A stretch of 18,266 nucleotides of DNA from DASSKF01 sp035690725 (GTDB taxonomy: Bacteria; Actinomycetota; Actinomycetes; Actinomycetales; Dermatophilaceae). Under the pieces are notes generated by a model that was not told where the DNA came from, did no database searches, and worked only from the letters and a program-made list of their open reading frames with translations. Both the position numbers and the translations under genes were made by a program. The DNA is taken from positions 1 to 18,266 of the forward strand of contig DASSKF010000196.1 in assembly GCA_035690725.1 (NCBI GenBank). The letters run 5' to 3'. This document shows positions 7,440 through 13,606 of the stretch, piece by piece (positions within the stretch are counted from its first letter, which is position 1; every line of letters starts with the position of its first letter).

Positions 7440-8161
7440 CGCGGCGGGCCGCCGGGAGCCGGTGCCTCCTGCTGCTGCCGGCGCGGGACCTGGTCGGGCT
7501 CGGCGTCCTGGGCCCGCAGGGTTGCGTGCAGGGGCGCGAAGACGTCGAGCCCGAGCAGCACCAGCAGCATGGCGGCCCCGATCAGCCAGCTGGTCAGCAC
7601 GTCGGTGAACCAGTGGTAGCTCAGGCCCAGCGTGCCCAGGCCCGCGCAGGTCGTGCTCACCACCACCATCCAACGCCGCACCCGCACCGTCAGCCAGCGC
7701 TGCAGGGTCGGCCACGCGACGACCGCGAACTCGAGGATGAGCGCCGTGAGCACGATCGAGTTGACGACGTGCCCGGAGGGATACGTCGTCCCCCCGGCGA
7801 AGATGCTGTCGTGGCCGTGCGCGAGCGGTTTGGTGCGTCCGGTGAGGATCTTCAGCCCGGGGATGAGGATGCCGATGCCGGCGCCGCTGACGAAGCTGAT
7901 CACCATCGGCCGGATCGACCAGGTCCGCCAGCTCGCGAACAGCGTGGCGACGCCGAGGAGCGGCAGCAGGATGAACTCGTTGCCGGCCTCGGCGAGGAAG
8001 CGGGAGGTCCACCACCGCGCGTTGCGGTCGTCGACGAGCAGCAGGCGCCCGTAGAGCCAGTGGTCGAGGTCGCGCAGCGGCCCCTGGAGCAGGATGTCAG
8101 CGGTGACGTAGGCGGCCCCGAGCACCAACACGATGACAACGGTGAGGCGTGACCTGCTCAG
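7415..8161 (-). CDS. PAP2-family membrane phosphatase (probable CTG start)
   Basis: Integral membrane phosphatase, 248 aa from the chosen start. About six hydrophobic helices (roughly 6-25, 62-78, 84-103, 134-150, 163-180, 189-207) and a polar Gln/Pro-rich C-terminal tail. PAP2 motifs: KILTGRTKP (104-112; canonical K-x6-RP, here Lys for Arg), TTYPSGH (125-131) with the acid/base His131, and LSYHWFTD with nucleophile His183 and Asp187. The Arg six residues before His183 in the usual SRxxxxxH motif is Thr here. Likely substrates are lipid phosphates or undecaprenyl pyrophosphate, but this cannot be fixed. The start: the first GTG (8131) has no ribosome site and would cut off the basic N-terminus of helix 1, whereas CTG 8161 lies 7 bases after a perfect AGGAGG and gives MSRSRLTVVIVLV. 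No ATG, GTG or TTG exists in between or upstream to the stop. Confidence 0.88.
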   Translation of the reverse strand: MSRSRLTVVIVLVLGAAYVTADILLQGPLRDLDHWLYGRLLLVDDRNARWWTSRFLAEAGNEFILLPLLGVATLFASWRTWSIRPMVISFVSGAGIGILIPGLKILTGRTKPLAHGHDSIFAGGTTYPSGHVVNSIVLTALILEFAVVAWPTLQRWLTVRVRRWMVVVSTTCAGLGTLGLSYHWFTDVLTSWLIGAAMLLVLLGLDVFAPLHATLRAQDAEPDQVPRRQQQEAPAPGGPPRQSARSDA

Positions 8162-8168
8162 TGCTCGT

Positions 8169-8174
8169 CCTCCT
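8169..8174 (-). promoter_or_regulatory. Ribosome binding site AGGAGG that decides the PAP2 start
   Basis: On the minus strand AGGAGG, a full anti-16S match, lies seven bases before CTG 8161. The next possible conventional start in frame, GTG 8131, is 37 bases away and has no ribosome site of its own. Confidence 0.75.
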
Positions 8175-8203
8175 GTTCGTGAAACCCCCCGACATTCCTC
8201 CCA

Positions 8204-8209
8204 AGGCTA
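8204..8209 (-). promoter_or_regulatory. Putative -10 box for the PAP2 gene
   Basis: TAGCCT on the minus strand would start RNA near 8197 and give a leader of about 35 bases containing the AGGAGG site. It lies only 14 bases from the opposite-facing -10 box of ald (8224-8229), so polymerases at the two promoters would compete for the same DNA. Confidence 0.45.
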
Positions 8210-8223
8210 CCGGGTGCGGCCCC

Positions 8224-8229
8224 TAGACT
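8224..8229 (+). promoter_or_regulatory. -10 box for a leaderless ald transcript
   Basis: TAGACT is followed by exactly seven bases and then the ald GTG at 8237; no ribosome site is present. This is the same layout as at 5343 and 16010 and predicts that the mRNA begins at the start codon. No clear -35. Confidence 0.6.
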
Positions 8230-8236
8230 CCGGCAG

Positions 8237-9352
8237 GTGAGGATCGGTGTCCCGAGAGAGGTGAAGCCGGGCGAGTTCCGGGTGGCCATCACGCCGGCGG
8301 GCGTGCACGAGCTGGTCAGTGACGGCCACACCGTCGCCGTCGAGACCGGGGCGGGGGTGGGCTCGGCCATCGCCGACGACGACTACGCCGCTGCGGGCGC
8401 ACAGCTCGCCGGCAGCGCCGACGAGGTCTGGGCCGGGGCCGAGCTGGTGCTCAAGGTGAAGGAGCCGGTGGCCGAGGAGTACGACCGGATGCGCTCGGGT
8501 CAGCTGCTGTTCACCTACCTGCACCTGGCCGCCGACGAGCGGCTGACCCGCGAGCTGGCCGAGCGCGGGGTCACCGCGATCGCCTACGAGACGGTCGAGC
8601 TCGCCGACCACTCGCTGCCGCTGCTGGCACCGATGAGCGAGGTCGCCGGCCGGCTCGCCCCCCAGGTCGGTGCCGCGGCGCTGCTGCGCGCCGACGGCGG
8701 GCGCGGCATTCTGCTGGGCGGCGTCTCCGGCGTCTACGCGGCGAAGGTGGTCGTGCTCGGCGCCGGGGTGTCCGGCATGAACGCCGCGGCCATCGCGCTC
8801 GGCATGCAGGCCGAGGTGCTGCTGCTCGACAAGGACGTCAGCAAGCTGCGCCGGGCCGACGCGATCTACCAGGGGCACCTGCAGACCGTCGCCTCCAACG
8901 CCTACGAGGTGGAGCGGGCCATCGCCGACGCCGACCTCGTCATCGGTGCCGTCCTGGTGCCCGGGGCGCGGGCGCCGCGCCTCGTCAGCAACGAGCAGGT
9001 GTCCCGGATGCGGCCCGGCAGCGTCCTCGTGGACATCGCCATCGACCAGGGCGGCTGCTTCGAGGACTCCCACCCCACCACCCACGCCGAGCCCACCTAC
9101 CCGGTGCACGACAGCGTCTTCTACTGCGTCGCCAACATGCCGGGCGCCGTACCGCACACCTCCACCTACGCGCTGACGAACGTGACGCTGCCGTATGCCG
9201 TGCAGCTCGCCTCCCGCGGCTGGCGGGAGGCGCTGCGCGCCGACCCGGCACTGGCGCGCGGCCTCAACGTCCACGACGGCGCCGTCGTCTCCCGGCCGGT
9301 CGCAGAGGCGCACGACCTGGAGTGGGTCAGCCTGGCCGACGTGCTGGGGTGA
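8237..9352 (+). CDS. ald: Alanine dehydrogenase
   Basis: NAD-dependent enzyme interconverting L-alanine and pyruvate plus ammonium in the cytoplasm. At 371 aa it has the same length as the Mycobacterium tuberculosis enzyme, and known active-site residues fall at the same numbers: Arg15 (EFRVAI), Lys75 (LKVKEP), His96 (TYLHLA) and Asp270 (DIAIDQGG). The NAD-binding Rossmann motif VVVLGAGVSGMNAA is at 171-184, and the family segments MRIGVPREVKPGEFRVA and VANMPGAVPHTSTYAL are intact. The GTG at 8237 is fixed by both the conserved N-terminus and the -10 box seven bases upstream. Its 3' end overlaps the convergent membrane-protein gene by 26 bases. Divergent from the PAP2 gene across 75 bases. 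No operator for an AldR-type regulator could be picked out by eye. Confidence 0.98.
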   Translation: MRIGVPREVKPGEFRVAITPAGVHELVSDGHTVAVETGAGVGSAIADDDYAAAGAQLAGSADEVWAGAELVLKVKEPVAEEYDRMRSGQLLFTYLHLAADERLTRELAERGVTAIAYETVELADHSLPLLAPMSEVAGRLAPQVGAAALLRADGGRGILLGGVSGVYAAKVVVLGAGVSGMNAAAIALGMQAEVLLLDKDVSKLRRADAIYQGHLQTVASNAYEVERAIADADLVIGAVLVPGARAPRLVSNEQVSRMRPGSVLVDIAIDQGGCFEDSHPTTHAEPTYPVHDSVFYCVANMPGAVPHTSTYALTNVTLPYAVQLASRGWREALRADPALARGLNVHDGAVVSRPVAEAHDLEWVSLADVLG

Positions 9353-9953
9353 CCACGCCGAGGTCGGCCAGCTCCAGGTCGGCCAGCGCCCGGACAGCCT
9401 CCGGGTCGCCACGCCGCCACGCGGCGACCGGGTCGGGTGCGACCTTCCGCAGCCGGGCCACCGGCTGCCGGGTGAGGGCGCGCAGCGCGAACAGCTCCGG
9501 GCCGGTGCCCGCCCGCAGGTCCCGTGCGGCGCCCGCTGCGCGCCGGACGAACCGCAGTCGGGTCCACAGCCACGGGAGGGTCACGACCACGATCGGCACG
9601 AGCGCCGTGACCAGCCCGAGCAGCAGGGCCAGCTGCGCCACCTCGTCGGACAGCTGCTGGCCGGCATCGGCGAGGGAGGTCCCGCTCGCGGCCGTCTCGT
9701 GCAGCGCCGAGCCCAGCCGCTCGCCGACCACCGGGAGCCGGCCGAGACTCTCGCTCGCCCCGCTCATCCCGTCGTGGAAGCGGGTCCCGGCGCGCTCGAG
9801 CCGGTGGGCCGGTCCCTGCAGCTGCAGCACCGACGCGTGCACCGACCGGCCGACCAGCACCCAGGCGACCACCCACCCGAGCGCGAGGAGGTCCGCGGTG
9901 ACCTGGCGGACACGGCGGGCGGGCGTCACGGCGTACAGGCTCATGTCGACCAT
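9327..9953 (-). CDS. Hypothetical membrane protein with two transmembrane helices
   Basis: I do not recognise a characterised family. Protein of 208 aa (205 if the second Met, at 9944, is used: MSLYAVTPARR). A short basic N-terminus leads to helix 1 at about 22-42 (LLALGWVVAWVLVG); residues 43-105 form a polar, probably extracytoplasmic, helical loop rich in Gly/Ser/Glu; helix 2 is at about 106-130 (LALLLGLVTALVPIVVVTLP); the remaining ~75 residues are Arg/Ala-rich and probably cytoplasmic (RLRFVRRAAGAARDLRAG). It is likely real: codon use and GC-rich third positions match the neighbours, the hydrophobicity pattern is coherent, and the plus strand has no alternative gene over most of this stretch. 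It overlaps ald by 26 bases at its 3' end, and its start is only 12 bases from the divergent xerD start. No ribosome site is visible for either Met. Confidence 0.75.
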   Translation of the reverse strand: MVDMSLYAVTPARRVRQVTADLLALGWVVAWVLVGRSVHASVLQLQGPAHRLERAGTRFHDGMSGASESLGRLPVVGERLGSALHETAASGTSLADAGQQLSDEVAQLALLLGLVTALVPIVVVTLPWLWTRLRFVRRAAGAARDLRAGTGPELFALRALTRQPVARLRKVAPDPVAAWRRGDPEAVRALADLELADLGVVTPARRPG

Positions 9954-9965
9954 GATGGACAGACG

Positions 9966-10943
9966 ATGAGCAGCATGCTGAGGAGCACGACGCCGGCAGC
10001 GGCGACGCGGACGCCGCTGGACGCCGCGATCACGGGATGGCTGGACCACCTGCGCGTCGAGCGCGGCGCCTCCGCGCACACCCTGGCGGCGTACCGTCGG
10101 GACCTGGGGCGCTACCGGGAGTTCCTCGCCGCGCGGGGGATCACCGACCCCGACGGGGTCGCCGAGGGCGACGTGGCGGACTTCCTCGTCTCCCTGCGGG
10201 AGGGGGGCATGGAGCACGCGCCACTGGCCGCGGCCTCGGCCACGCGGACGCTCGTCGCCGCTCGGGGGCTGCACCGGTTCCTCGTACGGGAGGGCGAGAC
10301 CGCGGCGGACCCCGCCGGCGGCGTCAGCCCGACCAGGCCGGTACGCCGGCTGCCCAAGGCGATCAGCGTCGAGCAGGTGGAGCGGCTGCTCGAGGCGGCC
10401 TCGGTGGGCGACACCCCGGCGTCGCTGCGCGACCGGGCCCTGCTCGAGCTGCTCTACGCCGTCGGTGCCCGGGTCAGCGAGGCGGTGGGCCTCGACGTGG
10501 ACGACATCGACGCCGCCCTGCACGCCGGCGAGGACAGCCTGGTCCGGCTGCACGGCAAGGGCGACAAGGAGCGGGTGGTGCCCCTCGGCCGCTTCGCCCG
10601 GGACGCCGTGGCGTCCTACCTCGTGCGGGCCCGGCCGGTGTTCGCCCCCCGGGGCAGGGGGACCCCGGCGCTGTTCCTGAACCAGCGCGGGGGCCGGCTG
10701 AGCCGGCAGAGCGCGTGGACGGTGATCCGGCAGGCGGCCGACCGGGCCGGCCTGTCCGAGCACGTGAGCCCGCACACCCTGCGCCACTCGTTCGCGACCC
10801 ACCTGCTGGACGGAGGCGCCGACGTCCGGGTGGTCCAGGAGCTGCTGGGGCACGCGTCGGTGACCACCACCCAGATCTACACGCTCGTCACGGTGCAGCA
10901 GCTGCGCGAGGTGTTCGCGCAGGCGCACCCGCGGGCGCGCTGA
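9966..10943 (+). CDS. xerD: Site-specific tyrosine recombinase XerD
   Basis: Tyrosine recombinase, 325 aa, which with XerC resolves chromosome dimers at dif. The N-terminal SAM-like core-binding domain covers about 17-110 (LRVERGASAHTLAAYRRDLG); the catalytic domain covers about 130-315. The catalytic set is complete: Arg169 (GARVSE), Lys198 (LHGKGDKERVVPLG), His270 and Arg273 (SPHTLRHSFATHLL), His296 (LLGHASVTTTQIYT) and nucleophile Tyr305. The XerD rather than XerC call rests on position before parA-scpAB, as in actinobacterial genomes, and on overall resemblance; an integrase is unlikely because nothing phage- or element-like is nearby. ATG 9966 was chosen as the first Met after the divergent gene's start; a second Met at 9975 is possible. 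The long open frame upstream runs through the opposite gene and is a shadow. Confidence 0.93.
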   Translation: MSSMLRSTTPAAATRTPLDAAITGWLDHLRVERGASAHTLAAYRRDLGRYREFLAARGITDPDGVAEGDVADFLVSLREGGMEHAPLAAASATRTLVAARGLHRFLVREGETAADPAGGVSPTRPVRRLPKAISVEQVERLLEAASVGDTPASLRDRALLELLYAVGARVSEAVGLDVDDIDAALHAGEDSLVRLHGKGDKERVVPLGRFARDAVASYLVRARPVFAPRGRGTPALFLNQRGGRLSRQSAWTVIRQAADRAGLSEHVSPHTLRHSFATHLLDGGADVRVVQELLGHASVTTTQIYTLVTVQQLREVFAQAHPRAR

Positions 10944-10993
10944 CGCGCGGCGCGCGCCGGGTGACCGCCGGGTGGGACCGGACGAGGGCCGCC

Positions 10994-11023
10994 TTGATGG
11001 GGTGCGCGGGCCACGGTTAGGGT
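10994..11023 (+). promoter_or_regulatory. Promoter of the parA-scpAB operon
   Basis: TTGATG (10994-10999), an 18-base spacer and TAGGGT (11018-11023) make the best -35/-10 pair in the window. RNA would begin near 11030, about 40 bases before the parA GTG. The 127-base gap between xerD and parA also holds a weak 5-bp stem around the xerD stop (10935-10948) and two copies of CGCCGGGTG, 11 bases apart, at 10955 and 10966. Confidence 0.6.
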
Positions 11024-11070
11024 CGGACCCGATCGGCGAGAGGCCTGACCGACGTGAGGGAGGCGCTGGT

Positions 11071-12009
11071 GTGACTCAGCCCGTCAGTTCCGAGACCACC
11101 ACCGCGGAGGACGAGCGGCACTCCTCGGGCCACGCCCGGCTGCCCGGCACCGAGACCGCGGCGCAGGGCCAGGCCGGTCCCACCGGTCGCCAGCTGCCCG
11201 ACTTCCCCGAGCCGCCCCCGCTGCGCGGCCACGGGCCCGCCCGCGTCATCGCGATGTGCAACCAGAAGGGCGGCGTCGGCAAGACCACGACGACGATCAA
11301 CCTGGGCGCGGCGCTGGCCGAGTACGGCCGCAAGGTGCTCCTGGTCGACTTCGACCCCCAGGGGGCGCTGTCGGTCGGGCTGGGCGTGCGCACCCACGAG
11401 CTCGACACCACGATCTACGACCTGCTCGTCGAGCGGGACCACGACATCCGGGACATCGTGCAGCCCACCCGCACGGAGAACCTCGACCTCGTGCCCGCCA
11501 ACATCGACCTGTCGGCGGCCGAGGTGCAGCTGGTCGGCGAGGTGGCCCGCGAGCAGATCCTGGCCCGGGTGCTGCGGCCGGTGCTCGACGACTACGACGT
11601 CATCCTCATCGACTGCCAGCCTTCGCTGGGGCTGCTGACGGTCAACGCCCTCACCGCGGCGCACGGTGTCGTCATCCCGCTGGAGTGCGAGTTCTTCGCC
11701 ATGCGCGGCGTGGCCCTGCTCATCGACACGATCGACAAGATCACCGACCGGCTCAACCCGCGCCTGCAGATGGACGGCATCCTCGCCACCATGTACGACG
11801 GACGGACGCTGCACAGCAAGGAGGTCGTCCGCAGCGTGGTCGACCACTTCGGCGACCGCGTGTTCCACACGGTGATCAGCCGGACGGTGAAGTTCCCGGA
11901 CGCCACCCTGGCGGCCGAGCCGATCACGTCGTACGCGTCCACGCACGGCGCCGCCGAGGCCTACCGCCAGCTCGCCCGTGAGCTGGTCGCCCGCGGCGCC
12001 GCGGCCTGA
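11071..12009 (+). CDS. ParA/Soj-family ATPase
   Basis: Deviant Walker ATPase of 312 aa. Residues 1-55 are Ser/Thr/Pro-rich and probably disordered; the ATPase core follows. Walker A is NQKGGVGKTTTTINLG (64-79), with signature Lys66 and P-loop Lys71; Walker A' is LLVDFDPQGALS (90-101); Walker B is VILIDCQPSLGLLTVNAL (177-194, Asp181). Members bind DNA non-specifically as ATP dimers and position cargo. No parB lies beside it, and in actinobacteria this locus, upstream of scpAB, is distinct from the parAB pair near the origin; it resembles the mycobacterial ParA-like gene just upstream of scpA. GTG 11071 has GGGAGG seven bases upstream; the frame is open 33 codons further, but that part includes the promoter. 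First gene of the scpAB operon. Role in segregation or condensin loading is inferred from context only. Confidence 0.9.
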   Translation: MTQPVSSETTTAEDERHSSGHARLPGTETAAQGQAGPTGRQLPDFPEPPPLRGHGPARVIAMCNQKGGVGKTTTTINLGAALAEYGRKVLLVDFDPQGALSVGLGVRTHELDTTIYDLLVERDHDIRDIVQPTRTENLDLVPANIDLSAAEVQLVGEVAREQILARVLRPVLDDYDVILIDCQPSLGLLTVNALTAAHGVVIPLECEFFAMRGVALLIDTIDKITDRLNPRLQMDGILATMYDGRTLHSKEVVRSVVDHFGDRVFHTVISRTVKFPDATLAAEPITSYASTHGAAEAYRQLARELVARGAAA

Positions 12010-12015
12010 GCCGGG

Positions 12016-12031
12016 ACGGACGACGGTCCGT
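12016..12031 (+). promoter_or_regulatory. Hairpin covering the scpA ribosome site and start codon
   Basis: ACGGAC-GACG-GTCCGT forms a perfect 6-bp stem with a 4-base loop. The 5' arm overlaps the weak ribosome site GGGACGGA (12013-12020), and the 3' arm takes in the first two bases of the scpA GTG (12030-12032). The parA stop is only 7 bases upstream, so ribosomes finishing parA could open it. Confidence 0.4.
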
Positions 12032-12986
12032 GGCCCCCGACGCCACCGAGCTGCACCCGGTCGCCGACTCCCTCGATGCCGTTGACCCGGTGGACCCCGC
12101 GGAGGCGCCGCCGGGCGCCGGGGCGCCGGCGACCCCCGGTGGCGTCATCACCCGGCGGGGAGCCCCGGCACCGTTCGAGGTGCACCTCGACGTCTTCTCG
12201 GGCCCGTTCGACCTGCTGCTCGGCCTCATCTCCAAGCACAAGCTGGACATCACCGAGATCGCGCTCGCGAAGGTCACCGACGAGTTCATCGCCCACATCC
12301 GGGCGGCGCAGGCGGCCGACGCCGACTGGGACCTCTCCCAGGCCTCGGAGTTCCTGCTCGTCGCGGCGACACTGCTCGACCTCAAGTCCGCCCGACTGCT
12401 GCCGCAGCTGAGCACCGACGACGAGGAGGACCTCGCGCTGATCGAGGCGCGGGACCTGCTGTTCGCCCGGCTGCTGCAGTACCGCGCGTTCAAGCACGTG
12501 GCCGACGCGTTCGCCGAGCGGATGGCCACGGCGGGACGGATGACCCCCCGGCAGGCCGGACTCGAGGAGCGCTTCGCCGGACTGCTGCCCGAGCTGGTGA
12601 TGGGCGTGACGCCGGAGCAGCTCGCCATGGTCGCCGCCCGGGCGCTCACCCCCAAGCCGGTGCCGACGGTCGGTGTGGAGCACCTGCACGCCCCGCAGGT
12701 CAGCGTGCGCGAGCAGGCCGCGATCGTGGTCGACCGGCTCCGCAGCGCCCGGCGCTGCTCCTTCCGCGAGCTGGTCGCCGGCGCCGACGGGAGCCTGGTG
12801 ATCGTCGCCCGCTTCCTGGCCCTGCTGGAGCTCTACCGGGAGTCGGCGATCGCGTTCGAGCAGGAGGAGGCCCTCGCGGAGCTGACCGTGCAGTGGACCG
12901 GCGTCGACGAGGGGGACGTGGACGTCGGGGACGAGTTCGACGAGGACGACCGGACCGACGACGACCAGCGAAGCGAGGACGGGTGA
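12030..12986 (+). CDS. scpA: Segregation and condensation protein A (kleisin)
   Basis: Kleisin subunit of the SMC-ScpAB condensin, bridging SMC heads and binding ScpB. 318 aa, longer than many ScpA because of a Pro/Ala-rich N-terminal extension (1-46) and a strongly acidic C-terminal tail (about 291-318). The kleisin N-domain is clear at about 48-125: FEVHLDVFSGPFDLLLGLIS, KHKLDITEIALAKVTDEFI and SEFLLVAATLLDLKSARLLP. The C-terminal winged helix occupies about 225-288 (VREQAAIVVDRLRSARRCSF, FLALLELYRE). GTG 12030 is 20 bases after the parA stop, with a poor ribosome site inside a small hairpin; a later start near residue 45 cannot be excluded. The stop overlaps the scpB start as GTGA. The smc gene itself is not in the window. 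Confidence 0.94.
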   Translation: MAPDATELHPVADSLDAVDPVDPAEAPPGAGAPATPGGVITRRGAPAPFEVHLDVFSGPFDLLLGLISKHKLDITEIALAKVTDEFIAHIRAAQAADADWDLSQASEFLLVAATLLDLKSARLLPQLSTDDEEDLALIEARDLLFARLLQYRAFKHVADAFAERMATAGRMTPRQAGLEERFAGLLPELVMGVTPEQLAMVAARALTPKPVPTVGVEHLHAPQVSVREQAAIVVDRLRSARRCSFRELVAGADGSLVIVARFLALLELYRESAIAFEQEEALAELTVQWTGVDEGDVDVGDEFDEDDRTDDDQRSEDG

Positions 12987-13606
12987 GCGAGCAGGAGCCG
13001 GACGAGCGCGTCGAGCCGGAGGCGGCCGGCGAGGGCGAGGAGACCTTCGACGTCTCGGCCGTCCCGGGCGGTGCCCGCAGTGCCATCGAGGCGGTGCTCA
13101 TGGTCGTCGACGAGCCGGTCGACGAGGTCGCCCTGGCCACGGTGCTCGAGCTGCCGGTCGACGAGGTGACCGGGCACCTCACGGCGCTCGCCGGGGAGTG
13201 CGAGGAGCACGAGCGCGGGTTCACCGTGCGGCACGTCGCCGGCGGCTGGCGGGTCTACAGCCGGCCCGAGTACGCGCCCGTCGTCGAGAGGTTCCTCCTC
13301 GACGGGCAGCAGGCCAAGCTGACGCAGGCGTCCCTGGAGACGCTGGCGGTGGTGGCCTACCGCCAGCCGGTGTCCCGGTCGCGGGTGAGCGCGGTACGCG
13401 GCGTCAACGTCGACGGTGTCGTGCGGACCCTGCTGACCCGCGGGCTGATCGAGGAGGTCGGTCAGGACGAGGAGAGCGGGGCCACGCTCTACGGGACGAC
13501 CACCTACTTCCTGCAGCGGCTCGGGCTGTCCGACCTGTCCGAGCTGCCGGCGCTCGCGCCGTACCTGCCGGAACTCGACGCCCTGGACGAGGAGGGAGCC
13601 CGATGA
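12983..13606 (+). CDS. scpB: Segregation and condensation protein B
   Basis: Dimeric winged-helix partner of ScpA in the SMC condensin complex, 207 aa. After an acidic N-terminus (1-28) come two winged-helix domains: about 30-105 (ARSAIEAVLMVVDEPVDEVA, GFTVRHVAGGWRVYSRPEY) and about 112-180 (LTQASLETLAVVAYRQPVSR, RGVNVDGVVRTLLTRGLIEE, YGTTTYFLQRLGLSDLSELP), all typical ScpB segments. GTG 12983 overlaps the scpA stop by 4 bases, which fixes the start even though the frame is open further up. The stop overlaps the next gene as ATGA. Equal, coupled translation with ScpA fits a shared complex. Confidence 0.95.
   Translation: MSEQEPDERVEPEAAGEGEETFDVSAVPGGARSAIEAVLMVVDEPVDEVALATVLELPVDEVTGHLTALAGECEEHERGFTVRHVAGGWRVYSRPEYAPVVERFLLDGQQAKLTQASLETLAVVAYRQPVSRSRVSAVRGVNVDGVVRTLLTRGLIEEVGQDEESGATLYGTTTYFLQRLGLSDLSELPALAPYLPELDALDEEGAR

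Noticed and set aside
6042..8015. A 657-codon open frame on the minus strand across hisS
   Set aside because: It is an antisense shadow of hisS and the PAP2 region, with Val/Asp/Leu-rich composition typical of the complement of GC-rich codons and no recognisable domain.
9195..9965. Extension of XerD upstream from 9195
   Set aside because: It crosses ald and the opposite-strand membrane gene and lacks recombinase features; the core-binding domain starts just after ATG 9966.
9966..10943. XerD as a mobile-element integrase with an attachment site
   Set aside because: No element genes, no tRNA and no direct repeats flank it; the neighbourhood is the conserved parA-scpAB locus.
10935..10948. Terminator hairpin at the xerD stop
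   Set aside because: GCGCG-CTGA-CGCGC is only a 5-bp stem with no T-run, in a region where GCGC strings occur by composition.
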